47,728 nt of DNA from Pelodictyon luteolum (GTDB taxonomy: Bacteria > Bacteroidota > Chlorobiia > Chlorobiales > Chlorobiaceae), in the NCBI GenBank assembly GCA_020721225.1, contig DYNE01000014.1, positions 1 through 47,728 on the forward strand. Direction: 5' to 3'. The notes beneath the pieces are model-generated. The model was not told the DNA's origin. It made no database searches and saw only the letters and a list, made by a program, of their open reading frames with translations. A program made the position numbers and the translations under genes. Numbering within the stretch: the first letter of the stretch is position 1; the number at the start of each line of letters is the position of its first letter. Below, piece after piece: positions 44,813-47,728 of this stretch.

Positions 44813-45529
44813 ATGTCCACGCTTTTCTCCCGTAACAGGCTCTGTCTTTTCATCCTGCCCTTTCTTTTTCTTTTTGCCGCCTGCAATGATGCTTCGGAAT
44901 CGGCCAAAGTCGTCAGGATTGCCGATGGAGATACCATTACCATTCTGCATGCCGACAACACACAGGAAAGAATACGACTGTATGGAATCGATTGCCCCGA
45001 AAAATCGCAGCCGTTCGGCAAGTCGGCGCGGAAGTTCACCGGTTCCCTGGTTTTCGGTAAACAGGCAAGCATCCGCAGTATGGATCGGGATAAATATGGC
45101 CGGACTGTGGCCTGGGTATATGTCGGGAAAAAGAACGTCAACGAAGAACTCGTCAGGGCAGGCTATGCGTGGCATTACCGGCAGCACTCGAATGATGCCG
45201 GCCTCAGGAGGCTGGAACATGAAGCCCGTAAGGCAAAACGGGGGTTATGGTCAGATTCGAACCCGGTACCACCATGGGAATATCGACAAGGGGTTCGTTA
45301 TCGTGCATCCGAATCAAATGCCGAGGTTCAGCAATCAAAACCTTCTTTGGCCAGAGCAGAAAACAAAGCGTTACATTCCGACACCCTTTACCATGGAAAT
45401 GTGAAAAACCGGAAATTTCATCTGCCGGGATGCAGCGCCTACAATTGCAAAAACTGTACGGCGGAATTCAGAAACAGGGAGAAGGCAATCGAAGAGGGAT
45501 ATGAGCCATGCCGTATGTGCAACCCATAA
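44813..45529 (+). CDS. staphylococcal-nuclease-type lipoprotein with C-terminal Cys module
   Basis: The 238-aa protein has a lipoprotein signal (LCLFILPFLFLFAAC) and a thermonuclease domain (about 30-150). The catalytic pattern is visible: RIADGDTITI, RLYGIDCPEK (Arg and Asp), QPFGKSARKF, then DKYGRTVAWVYV. After a linker, a C-terminal domain (about 190-238) has cysteines and histidines in FHLPGCSAYNCKNCTAEF and YEPCRMCNP, resembling the metal-binding Ada-like tail found on some bacterial nucleases. It probably degrades nucleic acid at the cell surface or in the periplasm. The stop TAA is also the first three bases of repeat copy C. Confidence 0.9.
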   Translation: MSTLFSRNRLCLFILPFLFLFAACNDASESAKVVRIADGDTITILHADNTQERIRLYGIDCPEKSQPFGKSARKFTGSLVFGKQASIRSMDRDKYGRTVAWVYVGKKNVNEELVRAGYAWHYRQHSNDAGLRRLEHEARKAKRGLWSDSNPVPPWEYRQGVRYRASESNAEVQQSKPSLARAENKALHSDTLYHGNVKNRKFHLPGCSAYNCKNCTAEFRNREKAIEEGYEPCRMCNP

Positions 45530-45996
45530 TTCCAATTCTATTTCAATAATGCACGTATAGTCCGGTACCAGGCGATGAGGGAATGGGAAGATGGGGATTG
45601 TGAGCTGTGAGAAGTTTGCGGTGGGCGGGAAGTCTGTATTCAGTAGCCGGGAAGAGTAGTATCGTTCGCGGGGCGAACGGGAGTATGCTCGCTGTCGCAT
45701 CGCGGAGTATAGCTCGCTTCGCTTTGCTGGAGTATCGCTTCGCGGTAGAAGATTGGGGAATTAGTTCTGAGTTCTGAGTGGAGATCGGAAGAACGTGCTG
45801 AGTGTTACGGGTGTGGTTGAAGAGGCTGGAGTTGAAAAAAGAACATAATTTTATACCGCGCGGCGCGCTATACTCCCATTCGCGGAGCGAATGATACTCC
45901 CGCGAAGCGATACTCCTTTTTTCACTGGTTAATGGGAAGGAATTTCAGGATTGTCGCGGGCAATATAATAGCATATTTGTATTGGAAATGGAATAA
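45527..45996 (+). mobile_element. MITE-like repeat element, both ends (copy C)
   Basis: This is a 470-bp element. The left end is TAATTCCAATTCTATTTCAA, overlapping the nuclease stop codon. The right end is TTGTATTGGAAATGGAATAA. The ends are imperfect inverted repeats over about 26 bp. Inside are two hairpin arrays (45654-45745, 45853-45916) and the core GAACGTGCTGAGTGTTACGG shared with A1. No open frame looks real. It is the best reference copy of the family in this window. Confidence 0.65.
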
Positions 45997-46162
45997 CACT
46001 CTTTCAGGCAAATCAGGATCCCGTCTGTGACCGGTTGCCGAACCATGTGCCCCTTACGGAGTTCGTAACCGAGGACATGGCCTCCATGCGCCAGAAAGAC
46101 AGCCGGCATTGCAGGAGAGGTGAGCTGCAATCGATTGATACTGTGCAGCTCACCTGAAAACA
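45997..46162 (-). terminator. 12-bp hairpin downstream of the vWA gene
   Basis: AGGTGAGCTGCA (46118-46129) and TGCAGCTCACCT (46144-46155) pair perfectly around a 14-nt loop, 7 nt after the vWA stop on the minus strand. This is where a terminator or mRNA-stabilising structure would be. No T run follows. The remaining 120 bp to the repeat element hold no convincing gene. Confidence 0.5.
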
Positions 46163-47401
46163 TTACCTGAATGTAAAATTCCTTGCTTTTGCCTGGGTAT
46201 GCAGGTTTTTCAGGATAACCGTTCCGAGACTCTGCGATCCGGCGGCTTCCGACTCCTTCTGACGAACATAAGCGTCACGTTGCCTGCCGAGATCCGCGAT
46301 CTGCTTCTTCAGCTCTTCGCGTTCCTGCCTCTTTTTCTGAACATGCAGGTCGAGTTCCTTGCGAGACATCCCCTTCAGCTCTTCGGGCAAACTGCTCCTG
46401 TCAATCCGCTCAATTGTCGTATGCTTCTTTTCAATGGCATCCACAAGATCCCAATCGGAAGCCTGGTAAAGCCTTGAGCCTTTCGAAGCCGCCCTCTCCG
46501 CCGCAACGGGCGCAGCAAGAGCAGCCGCATTCATATCCTGCTTCTCCTGCCGGGCCTGACGCTCCCTGCCAAGCCTGCCGTACGGCACATACGTTCCGTT
46601 GATCCTGTTGTTCAGCACCATGAGATCATCATCGTAAGGGGTTATAATGCCCATCGTCTCCCGATCGCTGTCAATCGCGAAATAACCGCCCCGTCCAATG
46701 GCGGCTCCCCGCTGCCAGAAGGTATCGACCCCCGTCCGGTAATCTCCGCAATAGATCGTGTTGACAGTGATATCCCGTTCAGCTGCCCAACGACAGGCAG
46801 CCTCGTAATTGACTTCACCCTGGTTGAACGGTTCGTTGCCGGCGATATAGATCATTTTCAGGCCTTGGCGGGAACTGTTCCATCTGAGTCGGTTAAGGCT
46901 GCTGCCGATTACATGTCCGCAATACTCGGAGCCGCCGTTGGTTGTGAGCGAAAAGAGCGCTTCGGAAAGCAGATCAAGATCTTCGGTGAAAGGCGTAACC
47001 TGTCGAATATATCCGGAAGCAGGCGAAAGCGAATTGTTGCCGTATTCATACAACGCCACCTGGAGCCGGATCTGCTCGCCCCTCTTGTGCATCCTCGACG
47101 TTTCGTTCACGATGCGCCAGAGCTGGCTTTTGGCCTGATTGATCAGCCCGTCCATGCTGTTGCTCGTATCAAGAAGAAGGGCAAGCTGAACAAGTTTGTA
47201 ATCCGACGGACACCGGCCCTCGACCGGTCTCAGATTATCGTACTGCAGAGCGTACTTCTGCATCACACTCCTGCCGGACACATCACCCGGTTGCGTTCGT
47301 TCGGCAGATTCTGTCTTCCAGGCAATCGGTACGGCTTCGAGGACAGTGCTTGCGGGCAGAGCACAAGCGGCGACAAGGAACGGTAACAGGCGTTTCTTCA
47401 T
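46163..47401 (-). CDS. exported von Willebrand factor A-domain protein
   Basis: The 412-aa protein has a signal peptide (KKRLLPFLVAACALPASTVL), then a vWA domain (about 70-280) with the metal-site motif LLLDTSNSMDG (DxSxS), and a threonine and aspartate further on (TTNGGSEYCG, IYCGDY). A long charged coiled coil follows from about 330 to 400 (EELKGMSRKELDLHVQKKRQ). It is probably periplasmic and binds a protein partner. The start at 47401 is chosen for the signal peptide; the open frame upstream runs into insertion-sequence DNA and is not real coding. No ribosome site is strong. The function is unknown; moxR-type partners are not next to it. Confidence 0.85.
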   Translation of the reverse strand: MKKRLLPFLVAACALPASTVLEAVPIAWKTESAERTQPGDVSGRSVMQKYALQYDNLRPVEGRCPSDYKLVQLALLLDTSNSMDGLINQAKSQLWRIVNETSRMHKRGEQIRLQVALYEYGNNSLSPASGYIRQVTPFTEDLDLLSEALFSLTTNGGSEYCGHVIGSSLNRLRWNSSRQGLKMIYIAGNEPFNQGEVNYEAACRWAAERDITVNTIYCGDYRTGVDTFWQRGAAIGRGGYFAIDSDRETMGIITPYDDDLMVLNNRINGTYVPYGRLGRERQARQEKQDMNAAALAAPVAAERAASKGSRLYQASDWDLVDAIEKKHTTIERIDRSSLPEELKGMSRKELDLHVQKKRQEREELKKQIADLGRQRDAYVRQKESEAAGSQSLGTVILKNLHTQAKARNFTFR

Positions 47402-47509
47402 GATCTTTTCTGAAAAATGAGGTTGATAATACACCGATGTTTTTTTGACGTTCAAAGCGCCCGCGGCTTGTGCTCCGGATCGACAAAACATACCGAACTC
47501 AAAAAAATC

Positions 47510-47728
47510 GGCTCCTCGCTGTTTCAAGTGGGTGATGATATCAGAAGCGTATATTGTGGTGTAACCAACTAAGCCAGTAACCAGTACGCTCATGAACGAC
47601 CTTACCCTTTTTCAGATGGCCTTGGGACTTGAGTCCCCATGGTATGTATCGTCCTCATCATTTGATGTCAACAAAAAGCGCTTGGACATACGAATAGATT
47701 TTAAACCGGGCAGCACCTTCTGTTGTCC
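47510..47728 (+). mobile_element. ISL3-family insertion sequence, left end (cut by window edge)
   Basis: The transposase start is at 47592. Upstream, GGCTCCTCGCTGTTTC (47510-47525) followed by GTGGGTGATG resembles the terminal repeat of ISL3 elements, so I place the left end at 47510. The right end and target duplication are outside the window. The insertion is about 108 bp upstream of the vWA start codon, in that gene's promoter region. Confidence 0.6.
47592..47728 (+). CDS. ISL3-family transposase, N-terminal part
   Basis: 45 codons are visible before the window ends. They read MNDLTLFQMALGLESPWYVS, then SFDVNKKRLDIRIDFKPGST. ISL3 transposases begin LFxxALGLxxPWxVxxVxFD...KRLDIxIDFxxGSxFxCPxC, so the match is close and the zinc-finger cysteine is just reached (FCC). 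The catalytic DDE domain lies beyond the window, so intactness cannot be judged. Confidence 0.88.
   Translation, partial: MNDLTLFQMALGLESPWYVSSSSFDVNKKRLDIRIDFKPGSTFCC

Noticed and set aside
44448-45916. CRISPR array
   Set aside because: The short constant word is only 6-8 bp and the variable parts are themselves palindromic and of irregular length. No cas genes are nearby.
45945-46163. 72-codon frame on the minus strand after the vWA gene
   Set aside because: It begins inside the 12-bp hairpin and ends within repeat copy C. The middle looks faintly coding, but nothing was recognised and there is no ribosome site.

Overview
The window looks like chromosome from a green sulfur bacterium (Chlorobiaceae, probably Chlorobium or a close relative). 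This rests on recognising the proteins, not on a marker gene: a sulfide:quinone reductase-type flavoprotein, a split pyruvate carboxylase, small lineage-type hypotheticals, and intergenic DNA crowded with short palindromes. GC is moderate to high over most of the window. It drops sharply in two accessory blocks (about 1-1800 and 2745-4800).

Left end (1-5260) is accessory DNA. On the minus strand there is an AT-rich ATPase gene packaged like an integron gene cassette, with an attC-like site behind it and the last 30 codons of a tyrosine recombinase ahead of it. Next come a decayed second copy of the recD 3' end joined to a DUF4160 relic, then a complete type II restriction-modification pair of the EcoRV family, then a DUF2442 gene and an N-truncated DUF4160 gene. 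The intact recD follows, so the restriction-modification block is bracketed by two divergent copies of one recD/DUF4160 junction.

5262-15931 (all minus) is a DNA-repair operon. A DUF389 membrane protein and a PH-domain membrane protein precede recC, recB and recD, with 4-nt overlaps at PH/recC and recC/recB. recB and recC each carry an in-frame insertion of short tandem repeats.

16088-25382 holds mixed housekeeping and envelope genes: an exported serpin with a readable reactive-centre loop, a fused 5-oxoprolinase-like HyuA-HyuB protein, a DNA photolyase, a small winged-helix protein, a DUF4403-like membrane-anchored protein, a YbjN-like protein and a 104-aa orphan. From 25562 there is a decayed higB toxin followed by an intact higA antitoxin.

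26805-34693 contains the SQR-type flavoprotein, rmuC, about 1.4 kb of repeats, a lipoprotein MsrB-MsrA fusion, a YyaL/DUF255 protein, and a tRNA-Val(CAC) flanked by two related small hydrophobic proteins.

34984-44303 is a central-carbon block on the plus strand: a two-subunit pyruvate carboxylase, then sucA-sucB-lpdA, a complete 2-oxoglutarate dehydrogenase complex. Together they make oxaloacetate from pyruvate and link 2-oxoglutarate to succinyl-CoA in the oxidative direction. That would be notable in an organism expected to run the reductive TCA cycle.

44301-47728 has repeat elements around a nuclease lipoprotein, a von Willebrand A-domain protein, and the start of an ISL3-family insertion sequence cut by the window edge. 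No CRISPR array, rRNA or complete prophage was seen.
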